A stretch of 64,000 nucleotides of DNA, taken from contig CM049307.1 in the NCBI GenBank assembly GCA_026874595.1, forward strand, positions 73,758,643 to 73,822,642. The letters run 5' to 3'. Positions 23,772-37,000 of this stretch are shown here, piece by piece. Each line of letters opens with the position of its first letter. Positions within the stretch are counted from its first letter, which is position 1. The translations under genes and the position numbers were made by a program. The notes beneath the pieces are model-generated. The model worked only from the letters and a program-made list of their open reading frames with translations, did not search any database and was not told the DNA's origin. Source of the DNA: Sipunculus nudus (Eukaryota; Annelida; Sipuncula; Golfingiida; Sipunculidae).

Positions 23772-26228
23772 AGGTTTTTTCTCTCATTCTCTATTTCTGT
23801 CACTCATTCTCTCTTCCTCTCTTTCTCTCTACATTAATGGTTGTATAATGAAAGAGGTTACTGCTTTTCTTTATTTGAACATTCACAAGAGATTTTTATA
23901 TGATATGTACTTGTCATACATAATGAAAATGGTGAACTGGAATTTAGCACTAAAATTGCTATTTGATCTTTTTATATCTTATAACTACTTATATCTAATT
24001 ATTAAAAAAAAAACCATTTTTATTTTATTTTAACTCATCTTTTGTTGATACAGTACATAGTATCTTAAAATGTTTATATGTAGGCCCTAACATTTTAGTG
24101 ATAGAAAACCTGCTGTATGATAAAGATGGATGCTGTTCAGAAAGAAGCCATTGTATTAACTGGATTCTGTTCATTTGGAAGCAATGAAAATGAACGCTGA
24201 TCATATAGACTCCATGGTGAGGGGTTTAAATGGCACAGGTAAAAATGGCATAGGTAAAATTGGCACAAATGTAAACTAGGAAAATATGGCACACTGAAAG
24301 ATATATATATATATATATATGTTACACCCAGAATATGTGATATAATTTATCTATATGATTATCATGTAATATATGTTCAAACAGCTTTCAGGAAAGAAAC
24401 ATATGAAATTCCTCAGGGTTTGCTATTTTTGTTTAATGTGTGACTGTGTGTTTTCATAAGAACAAAATCAACTCGGATATGGATGAGGAGGTACTCGCCT
24501 AATTAAACTAAGCTTCATTAACCAGTTACAATACACAAACACACCACCATAGTGAACAGTTAGTTCCTTCAAGTGAAAATCATGTCTCCAAATGTAATTT
24601 ATATATTTATATATACATTTCAGGGGCACCAGCATCACAGTTTTGGGATGGAAATAAGCATTTCCTATTTATTTATGCATTGAATACAAATAAATGTACA
24701 GCATCAAATATATAGCTCACATCCATACTACTACAAGCAATCAAAAAAATTGTATTCAAGACAACAAAGGGCAAACCCTGCATTATGATTTAACTTTGTA
24801 CAAGCAGCTAAAAACATCACCAGCTGATAACAAAGACCCTAACTGTGACCCTCACTTGGTACTTAATGTAATTATCTATTAATTTATAATTCATAACAAT
24901 ACTAAATGCTAAATGGACAGTTAAATATGAAAAAAAAATTATTAAATGTAACAATGTAAAATATGATAAAATATGACAGGTTTTCAAATGGCAAACTTTG
25001 GATGAATATCAAATAACCAATATATATATATATATTTATATCTTTCAGCGGGCCCTTGCCCTTTTTATTAAGGCACCTGAAAAATATTATGTTTTATATT
25101 ATATTTTGTTTACGTATATTTATTGTTTCCTTAAATTTGATAACCAATTTAATGAAACAGTTGTCAATAACGATGTGACGTGTAAGATGATATTTCGTAC
25201 AATGAAAATGAATGCTGATCATACATAGACATCATTGTATTATCAAAACCATAGTCTGCATGCACACTTCAGAAAGACGCCTAATTACAAGTCATGCAGT
25301 TCAGATATTTTCTAAATGTTTCCAGAAAAGTGAGACCCAATTTAAATATAATCATGTTAAGTTTTAGATTATATTTTGTTTTCATGTATTTCATGAAAAT
25401 GGGGGTATTATGATTCAGTTACCAAACAAATTGAATTTTTAATTGTCATGTGTAGTTTCAATGAAAGTAATATAAACTTAATTGTATTTTACCATTGTAA
25501 ATTACTCTATATCATTCCTTAATATATAGTTAAACTTTAAGAACTTATATAAATTTATATTACAATACAAAACATGAATAGATTTTTTTTTTCAAATATG
25601 ATTCACCATATAGAATACTTAAATAACAAATTACAAAACATTAAATTTATTATGAAGATTGTTATTTTTTTTTTATAAATAAAATAATTTTGACACTCCA
25701 TATTTTTTTAATTTAACAAATACATAAACTTAAGATGCTAAATATAATTACATAACAGGTATAATAATATGTATATACAATTTGTTCAATAATATTGTGA
25801 CAATATATTCATATATTCATACAATGGCGATCTAATTTGATATTAAATCATATAATACTTGATAATATGATAAACTACAATATAATGTATTATTATAATA
25901 TAATAAAACTTCCTAAAATAAACCACTAAAAGTTACTGGTTGTTGGTTGGTGCAGTGTGATCAACTTCCGAGTTTTATGCATTTTGAGCATTGTCTGTCA
26001 CTTCCAGGTGACTTCCAACACATTAAATATACTTTATTTTCATATAAATGGGAATACACATATGTGAATTTTTTGGTATGGCAAAGTGGGTCTATATCTT
26101 CCAATACAACACAAAAAGTTGTCAATTTGTTCGTTTTACTTAATATTATCTTAGAAGTATAACAGATTCCTACTTCTGAGTTTTTCTATTGCTTGATTTG
26201 TGCACACAATAAAGGAGGTTCATGACTA

Positions 26229-26453
26229 TTGTTGTTGTTATCTTAATACTACAGTAATACCAAAGCAGATAATCAGCTGACCACTGTGTTCTCATCACTA
26301 ATTGCCCTGGTAGCCCTGATCCTCCTATGCCCCCAGTCAGGCATGCAGCCCCATGATTGGCCAGAGAAGGGGTAGCACAGTGGCCTGTACTGGTACAGCC
26401 CAGTGTCCTGTAGTAGTACAAATGTACCACTACAGGACAGGGTAGCACTTCGG
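26229..26453 (-). repeat. right arm of inverted pair
   Basis: Reverse complement of 23510-23771 with scattered substitutions and a deletion. Outer edge AGGGTAGCACTTCG. Confidence 0.75.
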
Positions 26454-27164
26454 CCCCTACTCGTGAAGTGAAGTTTACGGAGGTTATGTTATCGGCAAGT
26501 CAGATAACTCCCTGTAATTATTTATGCCGGTTCTGAATAATTGTTAGTGTCGTTTATGAGACAGATGATAAATAATTCATTACCCTTGTCTTTGTCAAGA
26601 TTTGAAAATCTAAAATGTGTGTTTGTTTGTGTGTCTCTTATTGCATTGATTCAGCTGCATCTGGTGATATTTGGCGGGGGAATTCAGTGTTTTTACTGAG
26701 TGGACCTTTAAGCTCAGTAGCATGAATTGTTATTGGTGGGCATTATTATATATACGGATCCCACTAATGCCTATACTGCAAGCACAATCTGGACCCGGTA
26801 AACTTCAGCCAGCAGGTACAACAGTACAGCCGCAGTTTTGCAGGGTTTCTTGGGATAAAATCTTTGAAACTGACTTGAAGCATCTGATAAACTCCTTATA
26901 CGTTGTTTATTCTGCAATTATGTACTTAAAATCACTATGTTTCCACTGGGATTAGGCAGCACAAAATCTTGTAGAACGGACATTGTTTACCTGCGTGAAC
27001 TCTGTGGCCTTAACCTGACTGTGACAATCATGGCAAAATGTAATTAAATCTACATAAACTTAGAATCAAAGATTATAATCATATTTGTGTACTGTTACTT
27101 TGGGTATTATAAAATAGGATTATATTTTGTAGAACTGTAATTTACTGCAGTCATTTTTAGCTCA

Positions 27165-28490
27165 GCTGACTATAAGTCATCTGAGCTATAGTCGTGGTCC
27201 ATTGTCCCTCGTCCGTCTGTCTGTCCTTCCGTCCGGATGTCTGTCCGTAAGACTGGCATGTTTCGACACCATTGGACCTATGAATCTGAAATTTGCCATA
27301 CAGTTAGATGTCCCAAAAATCTCCTACCATGCCGAAAATTGGGTCAATAGGACTTCGTTCCTTCGAGATATTAAGGAAAAACCTCAATTTTTTATTAGAA
27401 ATCTGTTTTCACACTTCAGGACTGCCTAATATCAAAACCACTCATCTGGTTTTCTTCATATTTACCATAAATATTTCTCTATATAGTTCCTATGTACATG
27501 CCAGAAATTAAGTCAGTATTATTTAATTTAAAAAAGTTATGGGCCCAAACATAATGGACTTTGTAAAAAAATCAGGAAAGATATTTGGTCACTTAAGACC
27601 AAAAGTGTTAAAGGTAGGGACGTTTTTTCAGTAATACAACTTTAATTGATCAAAATTTAATTGTATACCAAAAATTAGATCAAAATCTGTCAAATTTTTA
27701 AAAATATTAGCAAAAATATAAAATTGGTACCTTAAATTTTGCCCAAGTTTGACCATGGCACGTTTTTTTCCTGTAAGTACTGTGGATTTAATTTTCACAG
27801 CATGTTTTTGTTAGCATTTTGTCTGTAAACATCAACAATTTGAAACCAGTTGATAAAAAACTCTAGATTTTATTTAAGTTTTCAAGCACCATGTCACATC
27901 AAGTTTACATCAAGCTAGTGTTATGCAGTTTGCTAGAGCTCAGCTCCCCAGCTTCAGCTCTAAGTTCCTTAAATTTAGCATACAGTTAGATGTCTCCAAA
28001 ATCCATGCCATGCCAAGAATTTTATCACTAGGACTTAATTCTTTCGAAATATTAATGAAAACTTCATTTTTCCATTAAAAACCCATTGTTACTCTGTAAG
28101 ACTGCCTAATATCAAAACCACTGATCTGACTTTGATCATATATAATATACATATCTTTCTATACATTCGCTATGCACATGCCAGAAATTATGTCAGTATT
28201 GCGTAATTGTTTTAAGATATGGGCCCAAACATAATGCTATTTTTAAAAAATCAAGAAATATATTTACTCCCTTAACAAGAGGATTGCTGAAGCTAGAGAT
28301 TTTTTGTCAGGGATGTAGCATTATTTAATCAAGATTCAATTGAATACCAAAAATTAGTACTGAATTTTTCAAATTTTATAAGTTATTAGTATAAATATAA
28401 AATTAGTACCTTAAATTTTGCCCAACTTTGACCACGGCACATTTGTTTCCTGAGAGCACTGTTGATATAATTTTCATTTCATGCACACAT
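27165..28490 (+). repeat. dispersed 1.3-kb repeat family B, copy 1
   Basis: Opens with a hairpin (AGCTCAG...CTGAGCT around GACTATAAGTCAT), then TCGTGGTCCATTGTCC and a pyrimidine-rich GTCCGTCTGTC run. It is similar over its whole length to 38603-39945, including two internal half-copies that each repeat the 'aaaatctcctaccatgccgaaa' and 'tgcctaatatcaaaaccac' blocks. Non-coding. The opening block is one I associate with mollusc genomes. Confidence 0.75.
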
Positions 28491-30180
28491 AAGGATTTCA
28501 TCTTTGTAGTTTAGAAAGCTAAAAGAAATTGGCTAAATATTGTAGCTTTTATTAATGTTTATATGAGACTATGTCAGACCCAGGCTTAATCCAGCCCCTC
28601 TTCAGTCACCTGTATGTTGACCTTTCATCAGATTATGCATGCTTGATTGAAGCATACACTGGGCCAGCCAGGCAGCTAATGCCCAGCCACAGTTGATCCA
28701 GGTGTCCAACCCAACTCATCTAGTAGTTGTTTTGAAAAACAACATAACAATAAACAATAAATTAATAATTTTGTATTGGTTTTTTATAACAAATTAAAGA
28801 AAAATTAATAGAAAAGGAATTTGTTATTTGATGAGTAACATAAAATTAACTTGCAGTTACTGATGATGTAAGAATCTTGTATGGATGGATAGAATGCCAA
28901 TGTCAATGTTATTTCAAATAACACCATGCAGTCACCTATGGTATTTTACAGTGAAATTTTAATGATAAAAAAATAAATCATATTATTCATTACTAATCAT
29001 TAGGGATCATATGAAGGAAATTAATGATAGACAAAGATGCAGTTGATATTATTCATCTATATTCCTACTGTGTCTACTGTGTAGATTGATGTGGAAGTAG
29101 TCCAAAGTGAATATATTACATTTATTTTTTTTTAATATATGTAAAAGCCATAAAACCAGGTACTTATGATCATTATTTAAATTTGTGAATTTTGTATATT
29201 CTGGATTCTCAACATCTTTGTTTGGCTAAAACTGAATAAATACTAGACATGGTGCGAATGCTTTGCAAATGTATTTGAATACGAATATGAATATGTACTG
29301 CATTAAAAAATTTTATTGCATAAGAATGGGAATTCAGGTAAAAATGAAAACATGTATTTGAATACCAGTGCAGATACTTTCAAAATGTATTCATGAATGC
29401 ATTCATGAATATATTCTATAATATTATTTCAATAATCATTTCAGTTATACATGTATTTTATTTTTAAAAATCATAATCATTTTTTTTAATAAAAATTATA
29501 TTGGCACAATATTTGTTATTAAATTTTAATAAATAGTTAAACTCTTTTATAATATGTGCTGCTTATAAGTTATATGGCCAAGTCAAAATCTGTGTGACAA
29601 TAGCACTCCATTTGTTAATAAAATAAATGAAATCAATCCTCTTCCCTGTCTCCAAAGATACTATCAAAATCATACATAAGCTAAACACCAACAACTCATA
29701 ATAAAGCTTATATTTATTACCACACAAAACAAGCATGTGCCTCTTTCCCAAATCATATTTTTAATCATATATAAAAGCTGAGCGCCGTGACCCATGGGTT
29801 CCTTGTTATTTATAACAGCATCTTCCAGAATTCAGCTGAGCGATGTGACCCATGGGTCCCTTTTTTCTTCACTCTGTTAAGATGCTTTCAGGCCACATTG
29901 TTTCCAGGTCTATGGATCCATGTAAGAATTGATTTATTCTATGTATGAGTACACAAGATTGATATTACTCGCTTGTCTATAAAATGATGTGATTGATAAT
30001 TTTAAGAATAACCATGTTACAATTGTTAGTTTTATTAGTTTCTTTACAATTTGAAGTCAACTTTTAGTTTAAGTGCCATTCTTATATACATGTTCTACTT
30101 ATACCTGTATATTTATCAATATGTATTCTGATACCACAGTTTGTAGTTCTTTTTTTTATACTTAACTGTCAAAATTTGCA
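28491..30180. other. intergenic DNA upstream of NAF1
   Basis: AT-rich. Two copies of a CAGCTGAGCG...GACCCATGGGT motif occur at 29777-29812 and 29831-29863, the same end motif as at 41796. No gene was seen. An upstream NAF1 5' UTR exon may lie here but cannot be located. Confidence 0.5.
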
Positions 30181-30186
30181 TTTCAG

Positions 30187-30233
30187 GTGGGTCAGGTGCC
30201 AGTGCTGTGTAAACTTGAAAAAATATAAGCAGA
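30187..30233 (+). other. NAF1: NAF1 5' UTR segment (probable splice acceptor upstream)
   Basis: A pyrimidine stretch with GCATTTCAG ends at 30186, so the coding exon may be joined to an upstream non-coding exon. The ATG at 30234 has A at -3 and G at +4. Confidence 0.4.
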
Positions 30234-31006
30234 ATGGATGAAGGTAAAATCAAACCAATGGATGATAGTAATACTGAAGATGTTAAACCAAACACACAAG
30301 ACTCTGAGAGTACAGGAGAAAATAAGACTGATAGTGAGATGATGACTGATTCTTCATTCTCATCAGATGTATCATTGGATCCTGATAAAACCAACACCAC
30401 TCTTGATCACAAAGATGTACAAATAAATACAGAGACTGACACTTCTGCAGGATCAGGAGTGCAGTCCATGGTCATAGACTCAGAAACTTCATCTGAAAAA
30501 CCAGCTGTAGGTAAGGATGATGTATCTAAAAGAGAAGTACAGGATGATGCAGACTGTGGGATGCAGACATCTGAAGTACAGACCAATGAAATGTGTATGT
30601 CTAAACAGACCATGGCCTCGTCAAATACAAGTACATCTTTAAATGAAGATGAATCAGCAAGAACTCAGTCTGAAAATTCATCCAATCATGGTGATGTCAC
30701 AGAGCAGCCTGTTGATGTTACAGAGAATTCTGCCAAGGAGGTGGATAAAAAACAGATGGACAGTTACAATACAGCATTAAATAGTGCAGGTATGGATAAG
30801 TTGGATAAAACAGTATCGGGACAAAATACTGAGAGTATCAGCATAACAGTTCCTGTGTCTCAAGAAGGAACAGGGACTAAGACAGATGGTGATCCAGCAC
30901 AAGTGACTGGTCAAGCTCAGGCTGATATGGACTACAGACAGGCCAGCTCCAGCGAGACCAGTGACTCCAGTAGCAGCAGCAGTGATGAGAGCAGCTCTGA
31001 CGATGA
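30234..31006 (+). CDS. NAF1: NAF1 exon 1 (coding part)
   Basis: Residues 1-257 plus two bases. Low-complexity, acidic, rich in Ser/Thr/Asp/Glu, ending in SSSSSSDESSSDD. Donor is GTAAGT; reading through the donor gives a false stop. Confidence 0.88.
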
Positions 31007-34000
31007 GTAAGTCTCTGCATCTCAGAACATACAGAACTGTTGTTCTGTGTCTTTATAGGGACAGAATACTTTTTATAAGGTTGTAAAGAAATCTGTGTGA
31101 TACTTAATCAAATAGAGAGAAAAGGACAATATGAAATTTGTTGTTACAAAGACATCACAAAGTCTTTTTTTCTGTACTTTACGTTTACCATTGTTATAAT
31201 AAAGCAATTTATTATATTAAGAAGTACTGTCATGCAGAACTGTATTCAACTATGATTTATGAATATGCAAATACATGACAGACCAAACAACATGGCCATC
31301 AGGGTTGTACAAATCTTTCAAAAAGAGAGAACAATTTCAGTGTTTGATTGCCGGTCAAACAATGATTCTATTGACATTGTTGCAATTGTGATTGACTGAA
31401 TTAGATAAAATGAATTATTTTGTGTTCATAATGGACATTCCTACTTTAAGTTAAGGTATGAATATGAGCCTTATTTTACAAATTGTAGAAAGACCATGCA
31501 GTTAGTTAGTTGTCCATATATAAGATTACCTTGTCTCCCCAAATATAAGTAATCAAGATACATATGCAATGTTTTTTGCCAAAATCCTTCAGTTAGGAAA
31601 CTGTGCTTTAGTCCATCACTTTTAAGAAATAAAATTTTAAATCCCCTATATTAAATATTTATTCCTGTTTTACACACATGGCATGGATGAATAATCACAC
31701 AAAACTTTTGATTAGTTTGTTTTCCAGTGGATGTGACCAGACACTGTGACTGCAATTCCCACAGCTGTAAACTGTTACACATCCCCTAAGTGCCTTTGAG
31801 CAGTCATAGCTTTAACTAATATGCTGTTTGTGTATTTTTCATGATATTTGATTTGTGTGTCTCTTGTTGAATGTTCAGATCAGAACCTCCGCAGGATGAG
31901 ACAGAGAAGCAGGAAACACAACAAGAGTCCACCATCAAAGCCGTACCACTCACCAAGGGAGAGCTCTTGGTTCAGGTGAGGAAGCTTCATGTCATTCAAC
32001 CATTTAATGTCAGAACATGATCAATACTTTAAAGCAAAAAAAATTATAGGTATTAGGCCAAAAATATAAAAGGTATGGTTCTCAGGCACCCCCCGCTTCA
32101 AAAAATTTTCATTTTGGTTTTCACCTTTCAAGAAGATAAAATAATACAATTTTGATACAATTTCCTTTGTTATGTAGTGCTTTTACCTGTTCAGCAAAAA
32201 AAAAACTGTTATTTTCATGCTTGTCCATGATCATATGACATTTTTATAGAAACATACAAAAAAAGGTCAAAAATAAAATACCGCCTGCTGGCATTGATTT
32301 CTGAAAAAAGTGCCTGAGAACCTTACCTTTTTATTTTTTGTTGGCCTTGGGCACTTTTTGTCCAGTTTCTTTAATTTTTTATGAAAATATCAGTGAATAT
32401 CATTTCCCATGCATTGAAAAATAAATGACAAGCAGTAATGTCTATTAAAATGGTCACAGTCACAGCCTAAAGAATCTTAATTTCAAGAATTCTCTAAGCC
32501 CATTTAACCTTACTCTATCCATATTAGGACCTGCCTCCATTAGAAGAACTGACCATTCATGTGGATGACTCAGTGGAAATGCAAGAGGTCGGGCAGATCT
32601 CGAGTATTGTTGGAACGCTGGGTGAGTCAATATGGTTTTTATTCTTTTAATTATTGATCAAACAACATGGTCACTTTTTATGTCATGTATGAACATTTGG
32701 AATACATGTGCAAAGTTTGTTGATGTGGCAGGCATGGCTTATGGACTTCATATAGTCCATAGAGTGGACATATAGTCTCATAGAGTGTAGTTTTTGCGTT
32801 TGGTTGTCATATTAGACCAACAGGACACAAAGTGTTATAATTACATAGCTTAGGCCCCCCAAAATGTTTGGTTCTTAGGCATATATCAATATTCATAAAT
32901 CAATGCAGGCACACATTTTTTTTTTAAATTTTGTATGTTTTAATAAAAATGTCAGATGATAAGTGACCAGCATGTTAATAACAGATTAATTTTGCTAAAC
33001 AAGTAAAAGCTCTACAAAACAAAGGAAATTTGATAAAATTTGTATGATTTCATCTCCTTGAAATAAATGTCTGAGCGGCTGGAGCTCAAATTGATAATTT
33101 CTATTGAAAATCGAAATAAAATTTTTGAAGGGGGGGGGGGCTTAAAATTGATGCGGACGGTGCCTGAGAACCATATCTTTTTTTTGGGGCTTATTTACAT
33201 TTATTTTAGATATCTGATAAATTCTGACACTTAGTGTCAACAACAACAGTTATATTTAGTCAACAGGCAGTATCTTTTTCAGCTTTTGTTGTATCTTTAC
33301 CAAATTTTCAACATTTCTGATTGAGAGGGGTTGCCCAAGGTTACTGGGAACTTTTGAAACATAAAAATTAACATGCAATATGTTTGACCTGAGAATATAT
33401 AGCAATATGAGGGGGTTCTAGGTGCAAATTTTGAGTGTGCTTTAGTGAGCCTGTGGACAGGTATGGGTTAAAGAAATATACACTTATTGACTGTTCATAT
33501 ATTCATGGTGTGAATATATCTTCATAAAGATCTGATAAATAATTGATTAACTATCAGAAATACAGTGTAGAAAGAGAATGATCAGTTCTTTGTTTTGATT
33601 TATGGATAAAGAAATGATTGGTAGTATGAAGTTAAGATATATGAGGTTATGTTGTAATATAGAATAATTTATTTTCTTATGTACTTGCTTGGTGTAGTTG
33701 ATTTGACAACAGAGTATAAACGTTGTTGCATGTTGTTTTAGTGGTGATACAAGCAATACGAGGGCTTCCTGCTCTGAATGATGATTCAGTGCTGTTTCTG
33801 GATGGTCGCAGGGTGCTAGGTCAGGTAGGTACTTTAATTTCCACAATATCCCATATTATAACCACTCCAAGTGGGTTAAATTTTAATTCTGAATGGCCAG
33901 TTTAGTCCTAAAAGATGTACCAGAACCAAGCACCTAGGATCAGATAAGTAAACACTTGATATCAGCACTTTTTGGCTTTTAGAGCATCAGATAAAATGTA

Positions 34001-37000
34001 AGGTGACTGTGCAAACTGGTTATCAGAGCTGACACAGCAGCTAACTGATTGATTGTGATATGTTAACTGACGTTATGTTTATAACATTCAATTGGTTTGC
34101 TTCAGTATAGAGTATAAATGTGATGCAGCACACCACAGAATGAAAGAACCCAAGAATTTTTTGTTTCGTCTGTATGCAATTTCTTCAGGAAAATGTGGAT
34201 AAATTTTTAACTGCATAAGTAGTGAATATATGTAAGTCAGAGCTATCATAGTTTGCCCTGCAAATGACCATGTATTGCAGATATTTGAAGTGTTTGGGCC
34301 AGTACCTGCACCACTGTATGCAATACGCTTTAACAGTGAGGACGTGATTAAGGAGCGAGACCTGAAGCCCGGCATGCCCGTGTTCTTTGCACCTGAGGAG
34401 AAATGGCTCACAAATTATGTGTTTGTTGAACAGCTAAGGAGGTAGGTGGCATGACTGTGTACTGTATCTAAAAGAGAATATCCCTTAACTTTCCTCACCA
34501 GTGTTCAGTTTACCAAAAAAAGTCAAACACAATGCTACTGGTGTATATAATCTGAATTATAGGAGTCCTTCCATACAGCAGGGTGGTATCAATAGTGTTT
34601 TGTAACTTCTGATTGTGGGGCCTCTCACTTGCAGTTTTCCTGTAGATAACACATTGGAGCTACTTCATGCAGTTTCCAGCTAAAAACCCTGAAAATGAGT
34701 AACCCTTTTCCAGTCAAGGAAATTCAAGAAATTTAATAAAAATGCATCATACCAGGGAAAAAAAGAGAATTTAATCAGCATTAAATGCTTGGAACCTTGC
34801 CATTGCAGATTTGATGTTCTGTACAGTCATGGCTGTAGTAATATGCACACAAATACTTTCTGAAATGTTACAGAATAAATAAGTTCATTTCGATTGTCTT
34901 TTATCTCACGTGTCTTTCTTTGCAGACTTAGGGGTTCAGATGCATCATGGGAACACAACCATGAACCTCCAGAAAAAGTAAGGCCAAGTGAACATAAAAT
35001 GTCTTTTATACGCCCGTCTTAGATTGGAAGTGCTATGGTATACCTTGGTCTACCTTTTAACTTTTAGTGTCACCAGGATAACTTACCAGGGCTTTTCATG
35101 AAGGATTTTCACGAAAGTCGCCATAACTACTTACCAATAGATTTTCTCATCTGAATTTGATTCAAGGCAATTTCCACTCATATTTAATGAGGTCAGAGGT
35201 CACCAGGCTTCTTTGTGGTGTCGCCACAATTACTTACCAAGAATATGATGGAATTTGATGAAACTCAATTGAAATATTAACTAATATAATATCTCACCTA
35301 AGTTTGATTCCCAGCAAAGTCCATGCAAATAAAATGAGGTCAGAGGTCACCAGACTTTGTGGCGCAGTGAAAAGTTACTATAAATATCTACCAATAGAGT
35401 TTCTCACCTGAATTAAATCCTAAGCAAAAGTCATGCATATTAATGAAGCCAGTGGTCTCAAGACATACATCAGGCATATTACGGACTCTTACAGTGCTCT
35501 TGTTTCTTAAAGGTTAGGTCCATGGCCTGTAGGTGGCACTGCCTATCAAATGAGGATAAAGGTAGCCAAATGATAAGAATGGGTTATTAATAAGCCATAT
35601 GGATACCAGGTTATATATGTGTGGTGCCAGGAATGGTCCAGGAGTCTAATCTGTTATGAGGACCTCAAAGTGAACCTCTGAGGTTCTGTTGCAATCCATC
35701 TCTCTGCTTTCCTGCACTGACAGGATTCAAATTGGGGGCCATATATGCTCTGTTACTCCTTAACTACTAGTCTACCGGTAAATCCTAACAGTATATCAGT
35801 ATGAGATCATGCACTTATTTCTGGTGGCTTTATTGTGGTGATTTATTGTTATTTAAATAGATTTAATGCATGAGCTTAGTTTATGCATAATGCATAAGTT
35901 TAAATATTTCATTCATTTCCAGAAGAGTAATCAGTACACTTGAGTCCAGACCAGACACCTTTTGAGCCAAGTCATAAGGCAGGCCTGCTCAGTCTATGAG
36001 AATCACATGTGTATGAAGTGTCTGGGCTATTTGAAATTAAATGGTACAAATGATTTTTGTGTGACAGTAATTGTGTCAGACATGTATTGCATAATGATAA
36101 ATATTCTCTTCATGTTAAACGTATTTTAAAAGTTCTCTTCATGCTTTAGTTCCTTGACTATTCTGATGATGAACAAGAACGACGGGCGAAGGCAAAGAAC
36201 CGCTCGAAAGATACACAGGAAGAGGAAGCTGATGCTGAGAATCCTGGGAAAAAGAAAAAACAAAGGAAACCTAGACAACAGAGGTCAGTCAGGAGGCCGG
36301 GGGTTTATATTTCTGTGGTTTAGCTCATTAGTGATTACTTTTATTGTTTGTGGTGCATCTTTTTCATTTTAGATTTTTGTGGTGAAATATTCAAGATCAG
36401 TGTGAAATTAACACTACAAGAAAGCCATATAAGAAATGACCAACACTTGAAAATGAGAGATTTCAAACTCAGTCAAGAAGTGAATGACTGACATGTGTGT
36501 CTAAGGGTACTTTGGCTAAATCAAAGTCAGGTTTTGTATTGCTTTCATGGTGTTTATTCCTGTCGTAAGTGTTAATGGCATTCTATTTCAGTTGTAAGAG
36601 TGTAATATTGATTGGGATGTTAATCTGTCATTGGTCTATTCTAGTACTGGGTACTGATTCTTTTTCTGACTTATTAACCATTCAATGCTGGACAGAGCTG
36701 CTGTGACCTTTGTGAAAACTGCAGATTGAAGAACACCCAGAAAAATTGCTTCATGTTCACTTATGTGTTTTTGCTTCCTACCTTAAAGCCTGCTATTCAC
36801 TTGGTGTATTCTTAGTATTTGTGATTTATGACTTACTCTGAGCACATTTCAATGAACTGTAGATGCTTCCTGCTAGGAAAACTTCTTATTACACTTCTGT
36901 GACAGGTGTTTATCTACAAGACTTCAGTTCATGTGCCAGTGTTGACAAATAGAGAAGACAAAAGGAAAAACCATATAACCCGAGGTGGTTGGTTGCATAT

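Larger units (their letters stand above)
23510..26453. mobile_element. candidate foldback or long-TIR element
   Basis: Two arms of about 225-260 bp lie in opposite orientation: 23510-23771 on plus and 26229-26453 on minus. Both start outside with CGAAGTGCTACCCTGTCC and end inside with AAGATAACAACAACAA. The 2.4-kb interior is AT-rich, with TA runs and short frames but no transposase. It could be one element with long TIRs or two separate copies inserted in opposite orientation. Arm identity is clearly below 100%. Confidence 0.6.

Noticed and set aside
36154-36372. 72-codon plus-strand frame over NAF1 exon 7
   Set aside because: Out of frame with the FLDYSDDE reading and runs into the intron.
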